Shown piece by piece: positions 11,401-21,941 of a stretch of 64,000 bases of DNA. Within the stretch, counting starts at the first letter, position 1. Each line of letters starts with the position of its first letter. Made by a program: the position numbers and the translations under genes. The notes under the pieces were generated by a model. That model saw only the letters and a list, made by a program, of their open reading frames with translations, did not search any database and was not told where the DNA came from. Source of the DNA: Ulva prolifera (Eukaryota > Chlorophyta > Ulvophyceae > Ulvales > Ulvaceae); the NCBI GenBank assembly GCA_023078555.1, contig CM041197.1, positions 4,361,810-4,425,809 of the forward strand. Direction: 5' to 3'.

Positions 11401-14400
11401 TGGAGACGTCGGCGAGCTCGGTGATGACGTCGGGGTCGGTGCTGCTGGGGACGGGGGTGCGCACGATGAAGGACGCGGTGGGGCAGGCGATCCGGGAGAT
11501 GGAGGGGGCGATTGCAGACGGGGGCGACGGCGCCGCCGAGGCGCAGCTCAGGGTTCATGCGCTCATCGGCCGCGGCGGGTTTGGCACCGTGTACAGGGGT
11601 GCGCCGCACCCCCCCTTTCCGCTGCGTGTCGTGGCCCCAGCTGAAACGGCTATGTTTCCGCTTCATGTCTGATCACATGCATGGTTCTCATGCATATGTA
11701 CACGTGTCATATGTAGCACATCTCCGGTGTTTAGTGGAGAGCGAATTCGCGGCGAATGAGCGGGTCCGAGGTGCACGTCCGGGCCGAGCATCTGGTGGCA
11801 AATATGTGTGGCCCACAAGTCGCGAACGGCGTGCTGTGCGTGCTGTGCAGGGGAGTGGAGGGGTCTGCAGGTCGCGATCAAGACGGTGATGCTGCAGCGC
11901 GGGGCGTGCGAGGCGGACGTCAGCCGCGTCGCCTCGGAGGCCGCGATTGCAACCAGCCTCGTACACCAAAACATCGTCGCCACATATAGCCACGACATCA
12001 CCAGCTCCCCGGAGCGGCCGAGACCCCCCAGCGGCACGGCACCTGCAGAGCCGGCGCTCGGCGGAGACAGCAGCTTCAAGTTCTACCTCATCCAGGTGCA
12101 CTAGCCCTAACCCCTAACCCCTCACCCACTAGGTCTGTGCATGCATGTGCCGGTGTGTGGGTGTGTGCTTGGCGGTCTGCGGATCTGTGTCGTTTGCTGC
12201 GCGCGTGATGGGTTTTCTGGGCGTGCGTGGGTGTCTGGGTGTTTGCTTCGTCTGCTTGCTTCTTTCGCGGTGCTGCCCGCCTCGCTGCCTTGGTCCTTGT
12301 AACACTAGGCCACCCTGATCCCGGAGCGCTTCAGGCCACCGTGTGCGCCGGTGCCCAGGCCGCGATCACACCCTGCAGTGGCTGAAAGTGGCCTCGAGAA
12401 GTTCAGAACTTGCACCTGCCGGGAAACGCGCAAGCACCCCCGCAGGGGACGTGCGGGCCATCACATGCATCACGTTGGCAGATACTCTAGCCTACTGTGG
12501 AGAGCGCATCTTGCATCCAGTGTCAACTCCCGCTGCGTGCTGTGCGTGCTGTGACCGCCCATCCACTCCCGCTGCGTGCTGTGCGCGCTGCGGCCCGAAT
12601 CGCACACGCCAGTGGAGAGATGGAGCGCACGGGCGGTCACAGCACGCACAGCACGCAGCGGTCAGAGCATCGCTGCGGGGGGGTGCACACCTCGGTATGT
12701 GGCCTTGTCTGTTCAAACCTGTCAAAGTCCTCTTAAGGTTGCGGCTGACTAAATCCAGAATGCCTGTACTTTCACTCTCTCCGTCCATCGTTCTGTGCGT
12801 GCTGTGCAGGAGTACTGCAACGCCGGCAGCGTGCGGAGCGCGGTATCGCACGGCCGCTTCGTGCCGCCGCTGCTGCCGCAGCGGTGGCGGCCGGTGATGA
12901 GCATGCTCAGCGGGATCGCGACGGGCATGGCGCACATGCATGCGCGGGACATCTGCCACGGCGACCTCAACCCCTCCAACGTCCTCCTGAAGGTGCGCAC
13001 CCCCTCCCATGCTGACCCTGTCATTCATTCATTCAACATATCGCATCTGCAGCGCACCAGCTGCGTGTGGCCACGAGGACCTCAGGCATGCGCGACTGGC
13101 TGCGCTCGTGTTGATCGCTTATCGCGTTGCTTGTTAACACAATGTTTGTTAACACAATGTCTCTTGCAAAACTCAGCAATAGGATGCAGTGGCTGGAAGC
13201 TCAGCCATGGAGGTCCTACACATAGTGCAAGCCTTTTGCTGCTAGGCGTGTGGCAGCTTCAGCTTGGTGGTTATGGTTTTGGTGGTTCTGGTTTTGGTGG
13301 TTTGGTTTTGGTGGTCCGTTAGCACCCGGCACAGCATCTGCTGTCTGTTAGAAACAGACTCCAGCTGACACAGGCAACAGAAACCCATGCTGTGATGCAG
13401 ACTTTGCAGCTTCCACCTTGCTGCTGAAACTGTGCTGACACTGTGGCTGTGGCAGTGCGGCTGGCTCTCTGCTGCTGTTTCCCCCTTGTGTGAGCATCGC
13501 AGAGAGCCCAGGGGGGTAGGCAAACCATTGGCCTCAACACTGTGAAAGCAGAGCAAATACAATCTAGATCTACTGAGCCGCATGCTGTAGAGGACATTGA
13601 CCACTCCAAATGAATGGGACCACATGCCAATGGGGTAAGACACCTGTGTGCAGCATTGGATCAGATGACAGTCTGCAGTCTGCTTACGATCTGTTGACTA
13701 TGCATATGTAATGTGCCAGACCTTTGCATAGCTTTGTGGCGTGAGTCAAGGGATCATGGCATGTATAGATGGCATGGGCCATGCATATGTGACTGAGGGC
13801 ACCTCCTTGTAGCTGCCAGCAGGGATGGTTGCTGGGCAGCTGGTGAGTGAAGCCAGGGCAGGCAGTCAGGTGCACTGCCACAACTGTGGACATGTGTTGA
13901 TGCGGCTGTGTGTAGCAAATAGATGCAAAGCCAGCAGCAGTGGCTGTCATGCTCGTCATGGTGTGGATGTTCTAATGAGTGCTTTCATGTGAGCAGCTTG
14001 CACATTGCACATAAATACATACATACGCAAAAGCAGTGGATACATGATGCCACACTTTGCTGGTGTTGGTAACCTGTACCCTGTCGGCAGTAGCAGTGAA
14101 GGTAGGGTCCACAGCAGTGTTGGTGGCGTCCATCCACAGCAGTGTCAGAGCGGCGTCCATCCACAGCCGTACTAATTAAGCCACTGCTACACATACACCA
14201 CTGTGGCTAGTGCATCCCGCACGCCCTCACCCCCGTTGGCTAGCAAACGGGACACCCATACAGCCTTTCAACCCGCCGCATGGCCGGTCACGCTCAAGGA
14301 AAAATCAATATGTCTTTATAGTCAGACACCGACACACACGTGTGCTGGAGTGCAGGCGGCGACCCCCCGCGGCGGCCCCCTCACCACCGCCGCGCTGCAG

Positions 14401-17243
14401 ACCGCGCTGCAGCAGGGCGGCGTCGGCCCGAAGATCGCGGACTTCGGCATGGCCGCGCTCATGCAGCGCGGCTGCGTCGCGCAGCGCCACACCGGCCGCG
14501 GCACGCCCTTCTTCGTCGCGCCCGAGGTGCTACGCGCCGGCCACATCCACCGCGGCAGCGACGTCTACTCGTTCGGGGTCATCATGTGGGAGCTCATGGC
14601 GGGGACCGCCGTCTATGTCCCGCGGTGCGGCGCCCCGCGGCCCCCCGCGCTCTCTACATGCATGCAGACGCGCTGTGATGATGGTGATACAGGGGGGCGG
14701 GTGCCTTGCCGCATGAGGCCAGCACGCGTGCAGCTTGAGCGGTGCAGCAAGCGGCTCAATTTCACGAGCAAACCTAGCAAACCTGCTGTCTTCTCCACAC
14801 ATGCATGCATGCAAGGGGTCAGGTGTAGCGTCTGCTGTCCCTCCCCACATGCAGGAGGACCCGTGTTGATGCGTGCTGCGTGCTGAGATGCGGCGTGCTG
14901 TGCAGCGACGAGCTGGACGAGCCGGACGCGCAGCAGCCGCGCTGCGCGTTCGTGAGGCACCCCGCGTTCCCGTACCTGCCGGCCAGCGTGCCGCTCACGT
15001 TCACGCTCACGATGAAGGCCTGCCTCAGTGAGAACCCTGACGAGCGCCCGACGTTTGGCCAGATCCTCACGATCTTTGACGACCTCGTGTTTGAGGTGGC
15101 TTCAGGGTCGTACCTGAACTCCCTTGGCCAAATGATGGTGCGCTTGGCCCCCCCCCCCCCCCCACCCTCTTAAATCTGTGATGCAGGCTGTCTGCAAAGC
15201 ATGGATACTGTGCTCCACAGCACGCAGCATGATCCCAGCACACACACACTCTGCAGTCCAGACAGCAGCCATACATCAGTTACGCACAATCGCCCTGCCA
15301 CTACATGTAACTCTGCGGGTGTGCAGGTGAGTGAGGCGGTCCAGATCATGCCAACAGACCAGCCGCCCCTGGAGCACCTCATCGAGTCCACGTTCCAGTC
15401 GGATCCTGTCAACCCGACATACCCGCCGAACCCTAGCAGCTCCTGGGGCGCGCAGGGGCCGCCCAGCTCCCGTGGGGCCTACTCCGGTGTGTCGGTAGCG
15501 TCGAGGGTGTCGCTGTCGAGCCAGATCTGGCGCACCAACTTCCAGGATGTCCTCGCGGCGCTCCCTACCTCGCCCCGGCGCTCCTCCCCGCAGCCTCCGC
15601 CCCCGACCCCATTGCCACCGGTCATGTCGCAGGAGGGCTCGACGCCGAGGCGGCTGCCGCAGCCGGCGGCGCAGCCGCGGCCGCGGGCCGCGGCGGCGGC
15701 AGCGGCGGCGGACGCCGCTCCGCCCGCCGGGCGCATGCCTTCGCGCCCCGGCGCGTTGTCCTCGCGCAGCGCCGCCACCGCCGGCGGCAGCCGCCGTGCG
15801 GCGCGGCTCGGCGGCGGCGGCGGCCGCATCAAGCGCTTCCAGATGTTTGACGGCATCTCTGCGGACCCGGACGGCGTCAGCGGCGACATGTCGGACGGCA
15901 GCTCTGGGCTACCGGTCAGGGTGTCTGCAGCCGACATCTCTCAGCACATGGCCACTACATCCAGCGAGCGGCCACAGGTTCGCGCTCCCCACCCGTAGCC
16001 GCCACATGTATGCTCTCACATGCATGTGCACGCACAGGCGCCGCCGATGCTGCATGTAATCACGATCTCCGCACGCCCTCTCAGCGCGTACGCATGCATT
16101 GTGCAGGACGTATCAGACCCCCGCCGCCGCACGCGGCCAGCCGCCCTCACCACAAGCGACCCGCCCAACGCAGCACACGCCATACTTGACACGGGTAGCT
16201 CGACTGCGGGTGCGTGGGGAGGTGACAGCCCGGCGTACGCGCGCGGGGTGGTCATGAGCGGCGTGGACTCATGCGTGCTCGCGCACGCGCCGCCCGGCCA
16301 GCTGATGAGTGCCGCATCGGTCGAGTCCAGCGCGGCGGACTCGACGGGGGCGATATCAGGGGGGAGCACACCCTTCGGCACTGCGAGTGACCAGGTGCTG
16401 CTTGAGGGGCAGCAGGTGAGCGACCCGTGGACATCTGTGGCCACTTCCTCCCGTACGCCTCCCTCCCCGCACCCTCTGCATCGCTGTTGCAATTGTAAAT
16501 TAACCTACAGCCTACCTCACTGAATATTTGCTCGACCCCTCGCATATACGGCTGAATGATGTTGATCAGGATACTGTGGTCTTAGTTGACTACTGTGTTC
16601 CTGTGCTATCTGCATGGCTGAGCCACGTGGTTTGCGATTTGAATTGTGGTTCTGGGCACTGACAGAATGCGCACCAACGCGTGGCACTACCCTCAAACCT
16701 GCTCAACAGGCGTGTCTCCCTTGCACAGATGCAGGAAGACATCGAGCACTCGAGTGGTCCGCTGATGCTCCTGTTGGCTTGTGAGTTTCGTCCTCGAGGT
16801 TCGGGAGTCGTGGGTGTGTCTGCCATCGCAGGCACCCGGCCGCCACATGCAGCTCGCGCTTGCACAAAACCCATGCCGCTCCCACCATGCAGCCCGTTCT
16901 GGCCGCTGCCAGCCGCTCCTCCGCATCTCCCAGAGTGTGTAAAGCTAGGGTGCGGCACACATGCATTGTGGTTGCCGACGCCGGGGCGCTGTGCGCAGGT
17001 GGCTCAAGGGCCTCCTGGCGGCTGCCGACGCCGCGATCCCTCGGCGGGCGGCCCGCGCGGCCGGCGTCCGTGCCTGTGCCCGGCCCGCTGCCGCGGCCAC
17101 TGCAGCCGCTGCCGCGAACCATCGCCGCGATGCCGTCTCCGCGGTCCCCGGGGCGGCTCCCGGCCGCCTGCGCGGACGCGCGGCCGCCCCGCGGCCCCCC
17201 CGCCGCGCCACAGCGGCATGCTGCGCCCACGGGTCCGGCGTGA
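5072..17243 (+). CDS. Receptor-like protein kinase (13 exons)
   Basis: Exons as read: 5072-5240, 8018-8078, 8123-8411, 10044-10671, 10945-11598, 11851-12095, 12810-12992, 14356-14624, 14906-15137, 15327-15977, 16107-16415, 16729-16780, 16999-17243. Phases agree at all joins and the sum is 3,987 nt (1,328 aa). A signal peptide (MLGLLSILLGFRLLLRAG) opens an ectodomain of about 370 aa with YWPVSFRDHPPLRVPPGY. One helix (FLSVLVVVLVLAILACLCW, about 372-397) spans exons 4 and 5. The kinase follows: IGRGGFGTVYRG (about 590), VAIK with K611, HGDLNPSN (732-739), DFG (D772), FVAPEVL, SDVYSFGVIMWEL and DERPTFGQIL. These motifs fit the TKL group. The catalytic loop is HGD, not HRD, but Asp and Asn are kept, so activity is likely. 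The Pro/Ser/Ala-rich tail has about 420 residues. The kinase core is secure. The first two exons and the last one are less so. Confidence 0.8.
8412..10043 (+). other. Kinase intron with long poly-C tract
   Basis: A 1.6-kb intron between ectodomain exons. It opens GTGCCT and runs straight into 30 consecutive C at 8418-8447, and ends GTGCTGCTGCAG. It holds TGCATG-rich spacer (for example near 9141 and 9903) and the minimal LINE scar at 9082-9094. I see no further exon in it. Confidence 0.6.
9082..9094 (-). mobile_element. 13-bp LINE 3'-end scar with target duplication
   Basis: On the minus strand these 13 bases read TTTGTCCTTGTAA, exactly the last 13 bases of the LINE that ends at 52822. They are flanked by a perfect 13-bp direct repeat GGACTGCTGTGTG at 9069-9081 and 9095-9107. 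On the minus strand the flank following the scar begins CACACAG. This is what an extremely 5'-truncated target-primed insertion should look like. Confidence 0.75.
12105..12122 (+). repeat. Short telomere-like repeat in intron
   Basis: CCCTAAC CCCTAAC CCCT, two and a half units of a 7-bp repeat, lies 10 bases into the intron after kinase exon 6. The unit read on the other strand is TTAGGGG. It is too short to prove telomeric origin, but it lies directly beside a LINE 3'-end insertion. Confidence 0.5.
12134..12302 (+). mobile_element. 5'-truncated LINE copy (169 bp)
   Basis: This segment matches the GT-rich 3' untranslated end of the LINE at 47.4-52.8 kb, with shared words such as GTGTGTGCTTGGCGGTCTGC and TTTGCTTCGTCTGCTTGCT, and ends CCTTGTAA. 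It is flanked by CACTAGG at 12127-12133 and 12303-12309, a plausible 7-bp target duplication. It lies in the kinase intron 12096-12809. Confidence 0.82.
12531..12660. repeat. Perfect 30-bp inverted repeat in intron
   Basis: The arms 12531-12560 and 12631-12660 are exact reverse complements, separated by 70 bp, inside kinase intron 12096-12809. Each arm contains GTGCTGTGCGTGCTGTG, the same word found at the 3' ends of introns in this gene. The transcript could fold into a long hairpin. I see no transposase or clear target duplication. Confidence 0.8.
13262..13318 (+). repeat. TTTTGGTGG minisatellite
   Basis: Imperfect tandem repeats of TTTTGGTGG and TTCTGGTTTTGGTGG inside the 1.36-kb kinase intron 12993-14355. 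Upstream, at about 13131-13160, TTGTTAACACAATG is repeated twice in tandem. I see no other function for this intron. Confidence 0.7.
15148..15163 (+). repeat. Poly-C tract next to splice donor
   Basis: Sixteen C follow the donor GTGCGC at 15138 at the start of the intron after the last kinase-domain exon. The same arrangement, GTGCG or GTGCC then a C run, occurs at other donors of this gene (8412, 11599 and 12993). Confidence 0.75.
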
Positions 17244-19225
17244 CAACCCCGTCCTGCGTCCCCAAGCCACTGTCTCCCCTTTTGGGCCCTACCTCCTCTC
17301 AGCACCCAATTCCATCAAGGCTGCAGGCGGCACCCCGTGCCAGCCAGGAACAAGGAGCAGGGACTAGTACGGACATGGACTGGCTCATCAACGGCGAACA
17401 AGCGTGACTGCGGACGCTCACGCCACAAGCGTCTGCACTGACCCCCCACACATGTGGGCATCCCGTCACACCTGGCACGGGGGTGTTGTCGCAGAGCGGT
17501 CTGCCGATCGCCGGTCCCGAAGAGGACCGAGACCGAGAGACCGGTCTCTCGGGGACCGAAGAGGAGAGGTATGCTGCAGCATGGCAGTGGACCAGCCGCA
17601 CGGTTCGCTGCGCCACAGCGGCCGGGACACGGCACCCCGCACCCGATGTGCACGGCGGCTCCGAAGCGCGTAGTAGGCTCACTCCGCATGGGGCATGGTA
17701 GGGTGCGGATCCTGTGACAGTCCACACGCAGCCGCGATCGATGGTCTAGCGGCCTGACAGCGCTCCCAGGCGGACGGGGCGCGGTGGGCTGCGCCCACAG
17801 CCGTATTTCGTCTCTCGCCCTCGTTTCGGGTGTATTTTTTTCTGATCTTGGGGCCTGGGTGTCTTTTCTGCACGACGCACCTCGTCCGAGCAGGTGCCCG
17901 ACGGGCGCTGTACGGCCTTTGCCGGAGGCAAATGATGGCCCGTCACGCTGTCTGGAGCGTGTCCATGCATGGCTGCAGGGGGTCGTTGCCGCACGCCAGG
18001 GCCAAGGTGGGCGCAGGGTGTATGTCAGCAGCGACATCGCTCTGCGTCGGCGCTCTCGGGCACGACGGGTGGGGTAGTGTTGCCGGGCGGATATATATAT
18101 GTGCATCCCAGGGTGTTTTTATTTTTATTGTTTGATCAACTTCTTGTTCTGCACAAGCATCTGTGGAGGGGTCTACAGTCACATACTGTTGTATGTTGTG
18201 GAGGGAACGGGGGGGGGGGGGCGCTTTCAGCACAGTAATGCGCTGGACTGACGTATGATGCTTGGTGTACATGGGGTAGCCGACTGCTATCAGCACCAGT
18301 TCGAGATAGAGGCTGCCAACAACTTCAGCAGTGTCCGTTGCGGCGTGGCAGGAGGGGGGGTTTCAGTTCATGTGATTGTGTGCTTGTGTATGTACGTATG
18401 CGTGCGATGTGATAGCCGCATCCGTTGGGACATTGACAACTCCGGAGACCTAGGCCGATCTCATGGGATTGTACCATAAACACTCATGGTGGTGATATCA
18501 CGTGTGTTTGGGGCAGTGTTGGTGCGGGAGGCCAGCGCTCGGTCAACATCTTACGCGGCCGTTGCTTGCGCGATCCGGCGTTGACCGCCAGCCTGGAATG
18601 ATCGCTGTAGGGTAGGCAGGGCCGTGGGGTTGCAGTGGCAGTGTGCAAAATGGCAATGGTGATGCTGAAATCTGATGAGGTGTAAGAATGTCACCGTCTC
18701 TGCCGCCCGCACCGTCTGCGTCGCTTGCATGGCACCTGTGGAGCATGCCATGGATCTACGTTGGGGCATGGCTCCTAGCTGAGGGTGGTTGGCTGACTTG
18801 TTGGCAGAGGGAAGTCCAAAAAATTCACATGGCACTACCGCCCCCTGTCGGAGCATTTGCAGGGAGAAACAGGCTACTCCGGTATGAAACACAATGGCTA
18901 CGAGCTGGCTGGACTGCAGAAGAGGGCTTGAATTGCAGGGAGTACAATCGGACAGCAAGAAACGGGTCATGGCAGGTGTGTGAGCTCTGGTCGGTCGCTG
19001 CTGTGATCATCTTCGCAATCACCAGTGTGCAATGTGTTGATCAACGTCTGTGTGTCCACAATCCACGTTTCAGCAGATCTCCCTGTGTTTGAGGTGTGGC
19101 CCACGCCGCCAAAGCAGGTGTGGTGAGAGGCGCATCCTGCAGCCTGCAAAACCACAGTCGCACTTATGTAAACTGTATCTGCAGAGAATTGATTTGGTGG
19201 TTGTCCTGGCCCACACCTGAAACAG
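17244..19225. other. Spacer after kinase gene
   Basis: No gene recognised. It contains a perfect 20-bp palindrome at 17533-17552 (CCGAGAGACC/GGTCTCTCGG) inside a larger partial inverted repeat of GGTCCC and GGGACC. It also has a 14-G run at 18208-18221 and an AT-rich patch near 18.09-18.14 kb. A minus-strand stretch at about 18.70-18.87 kb (CEFFGLPSANKSANHPQLGA) could be an exon belonging with the candidate at 19.2-19.5 kb. Confidence 0.35.
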
Positions 19226-19522
19226 ATTGACCACATCAGAGGGCGACCTGAGTGCTTCAGCTGACCTGAACTTGCCCAGCATTGTTTGCTGGTGCTGCCC
19301 GTGTATGACTGCTGGTCTGATGAGCCTGGCTTTGAGCTTTCGTACTGGAGTCGACGACTGCTTTGCTAAATTTCCAAGTGCGACCATGGTTGCCCAGGGT
19401 CGGTATCTGTAGGGATGGCCATAATCGTCCCAGCAGGTCAAGTCAGTGCAGCAAAGCAAATCCTCATGTGGCCACAGTGACAGATCAAAGACCGAGTTGG
19501 GTGTACTAGATTTATCAGCCAT
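19226..19522 (-). CDS. Candidate first exon, unknown protein
   Basis: From the ATG ending at 19522 the minus strand reads MADKSSTPNSVFDLSLWPHE and continues with PVRKLKARLIRPAVIHGQ to LRSPSDVVNLFQ, followed by a possible donor CAG|GTGTGG at 19226-19225. The composition looks like a soluble protein, but there is no family match I can name and the next exon is not certain. It could be a chance reading frame. Confidence 0.35.
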
Positions 19523-21941
19523 GTCCGCATAACAGCCAATGCTTGCATAATAGCCAACGCCCTAGATGCTTGCACCATCGAGATCTGTTATGTGCCCTCC
19601 GCAAGGTGGAGAGAGGCACACGGGTGTCATCCCACGGTCTCACATAAGCAGGTACAAGTTTCCGGTAGATGCGATACTCAGCCATATGATCCTGCATATA
19701 CCAAAGTGTCACGCGTTTTTTTCAGACGCATTGTGGGTTGCGCGTGTATTACTACAGTGCAGTCGCTTCAAGACACACCGGGCACGTCGGAGACGACAAC
19801 GGTTGTGCTGTGCCCCGATGCACTGTTGCACATGCGACAAAGTTTCAATTTCTGATTCATCGGCGTAACTTTTGGACAGCGGCAGCTTTGCGTGTCCATT
19901 TACAGCTTCGCAGTGCAACATCTACTGCCAAGCCCCGATGCCTGCAGTGCAGTGCGCCCGGATACATGCTAATATGGCCTACTTGGACATCTTGCAGGGC
20001 TATCAGCCTAGTAAGGCGAGCGACCAGCCTTGCAAGGCGCCATCGCGCAGCTACCTGACATGGCAGCCTCGAGGTGAGACAGATTGAATACAACATCGAC
20101 AGACCAATACATCACCTGGATGCTACTGGTCCGAATCATGCCTGTTTATGGACGTGCATTCTCGAGCACAGATGGGGACACGACGACAGCTATGGCCCGC
20201 CGGCAACCAGATGTGACTGATGCTGTTCTCACCAGACCAACTAGAGACACCTACAGCATGTCATACAGCTCTATGTGTACAGGCGCTTGTGTGTCCGCAG
20301 CGTCGGTACACATCTTGGCGAACAGTCATGGCGTTAGAGCGTTAGCTGCTGTTGCTCTGCATGCAGCCTATCGAAACCATCTTCTTGTCACATGCCTAAT
20401 TTGTTGCCATGATCAGCCCACGCTCGGCGACATCACGTGTGCTCATCTGACCCGGCGTGGCACAGGTGAAGCCAGCAAGAGCAGTTATGCAAGAGATGCT
20501 GTACTCGCGATGCAGACGCACGAGCCGCTGCGCGCGGTGACAAACCTACTGGCCGGCTGGACATGGCCCACCAAAGAATCGTCCGTCAAAGTGCACATCA
20601 AAACTCCATTCTGCGGGCACGACCGCAAAACTTCGGCAGGCGCGCACTTGACTCATCCTGCCATCGTTTGGGATGTGGTCTCCCCGAGGCGCGCTCGCAT
20701 ACACATTCTGACAAAGCAGGCACGGCTGAGGAGGCAGCGCATGCATTGATGACTCGCGGTCGCGGCAGGCACCTGGCATGTGTGCACAGTAGACAAGATC
20801 TGCTAGATGTAGCTTCTGCTCGCCGTCGGAGCAGCCCGGCATGCTGATGCGTAGCCACATTCAGCACAAAGTCACCACTTACACATCTGGACTCTCAGCG
20901 ATTTGTAAAGCCATGCACTGGCGCCGGCACACAGCTGCTTGGTGCAGAGCATCACCAACGCGCTTCGGGTCTGACATGGCTCACGCGCGCTTCCCGTTGG
21001 TACAGTACAGCATGATGAGGAGAGGCGTGCGTAACTCCGGGGGATGTAGGTGAACCTCTGATCTGAGGCCAGTATATCCGTCCTCTGGGTTGAAGTCATG
21101 CTTCAAGGGTGGGCCGCCCGCATGCGAGTAGCGCTCTGCCGCTCTGAGGGAGTGATCCGAGTGCGAACATGACCAAACGGTCTTCCCGACGCAGCAGATA
21201 GTAAAGAGGGCCGCGCTCAAACACGAGCTTACTACACAAGACTGGTACGCCCGTGACTTGAAATGTGCTCTTCTCCATTTTGCTATCGAGTACGCAGCAG
21301 TGTTGCCACCGAGTATGATTCAGCCTGCCTCGCCGGGTGTCGGCCTTGGTTGGCGACAAGCAATAGCATCGCATACATTCCATTGGTGTCTCTATAGACG
21401 TGCGCTGCTGCCACGTTCTGTAGTTTCGCGAAGAGGTCTTGGATTCTAGTTGGCAACGAGCGCTGCAGGGCGACGTTCGGCAGGCATGTCAACCCGCTCC
21501 CCACGATAATGCATTTCTCGGGCATGTACTATTTTATTACATTGACTATGCTATCACATACCAGTTGAACGGGATGCCGGAGACACCATGGCGTCGTGGG
21601 ACCGCGGCATGCGCTCCACGGAAACTGTGTATACACAAAGCCGCGTGGCGTCTAACGGAACGCACTGAGTAGCGGCATGTCTATGTTTGGATGTGGGTAT
21701 CCAGTTGATGCCATCGTAACGTATGCTGACGCTTGCATCCAAGCGAGCATGCAAGCTATCTCCACTTCGTGAGCATGTAGCTGAGGCTCGCCTTTGCGTT
21801 TGTAGATATGAACAGCAGTTAATTAGTGCATCGTTCCAAGGAAGGCAGGTGCGCCGCTGAGCGGGTCAACGTATCAGCCATCGGCACAGCGGTAGCCCTG
21901 TACACCGAGGAGCAAGCCCGGCAGCGTACAGCAGCTGCAGA
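19523..21941. other. Unassigned stretch
   Basis: Open frames exist on both strands, but I cannot choose between them. Candidates are a 221-codon plus frame at 20084-20749 and minus-strand pieces at 21096-21525, including FERGPLYYLLRREDRLVMFA. None shows a known domain. No repeats or RNA genes were seen. Confidence 0.25.

Noticed and set aside
10164-11666. 500-codon minus-strand frame opposite the kinase exons
   Set aside because: It is an Arg/Ala/Pro-rich shadow of GC3-biased coding sequence on the plus strand.
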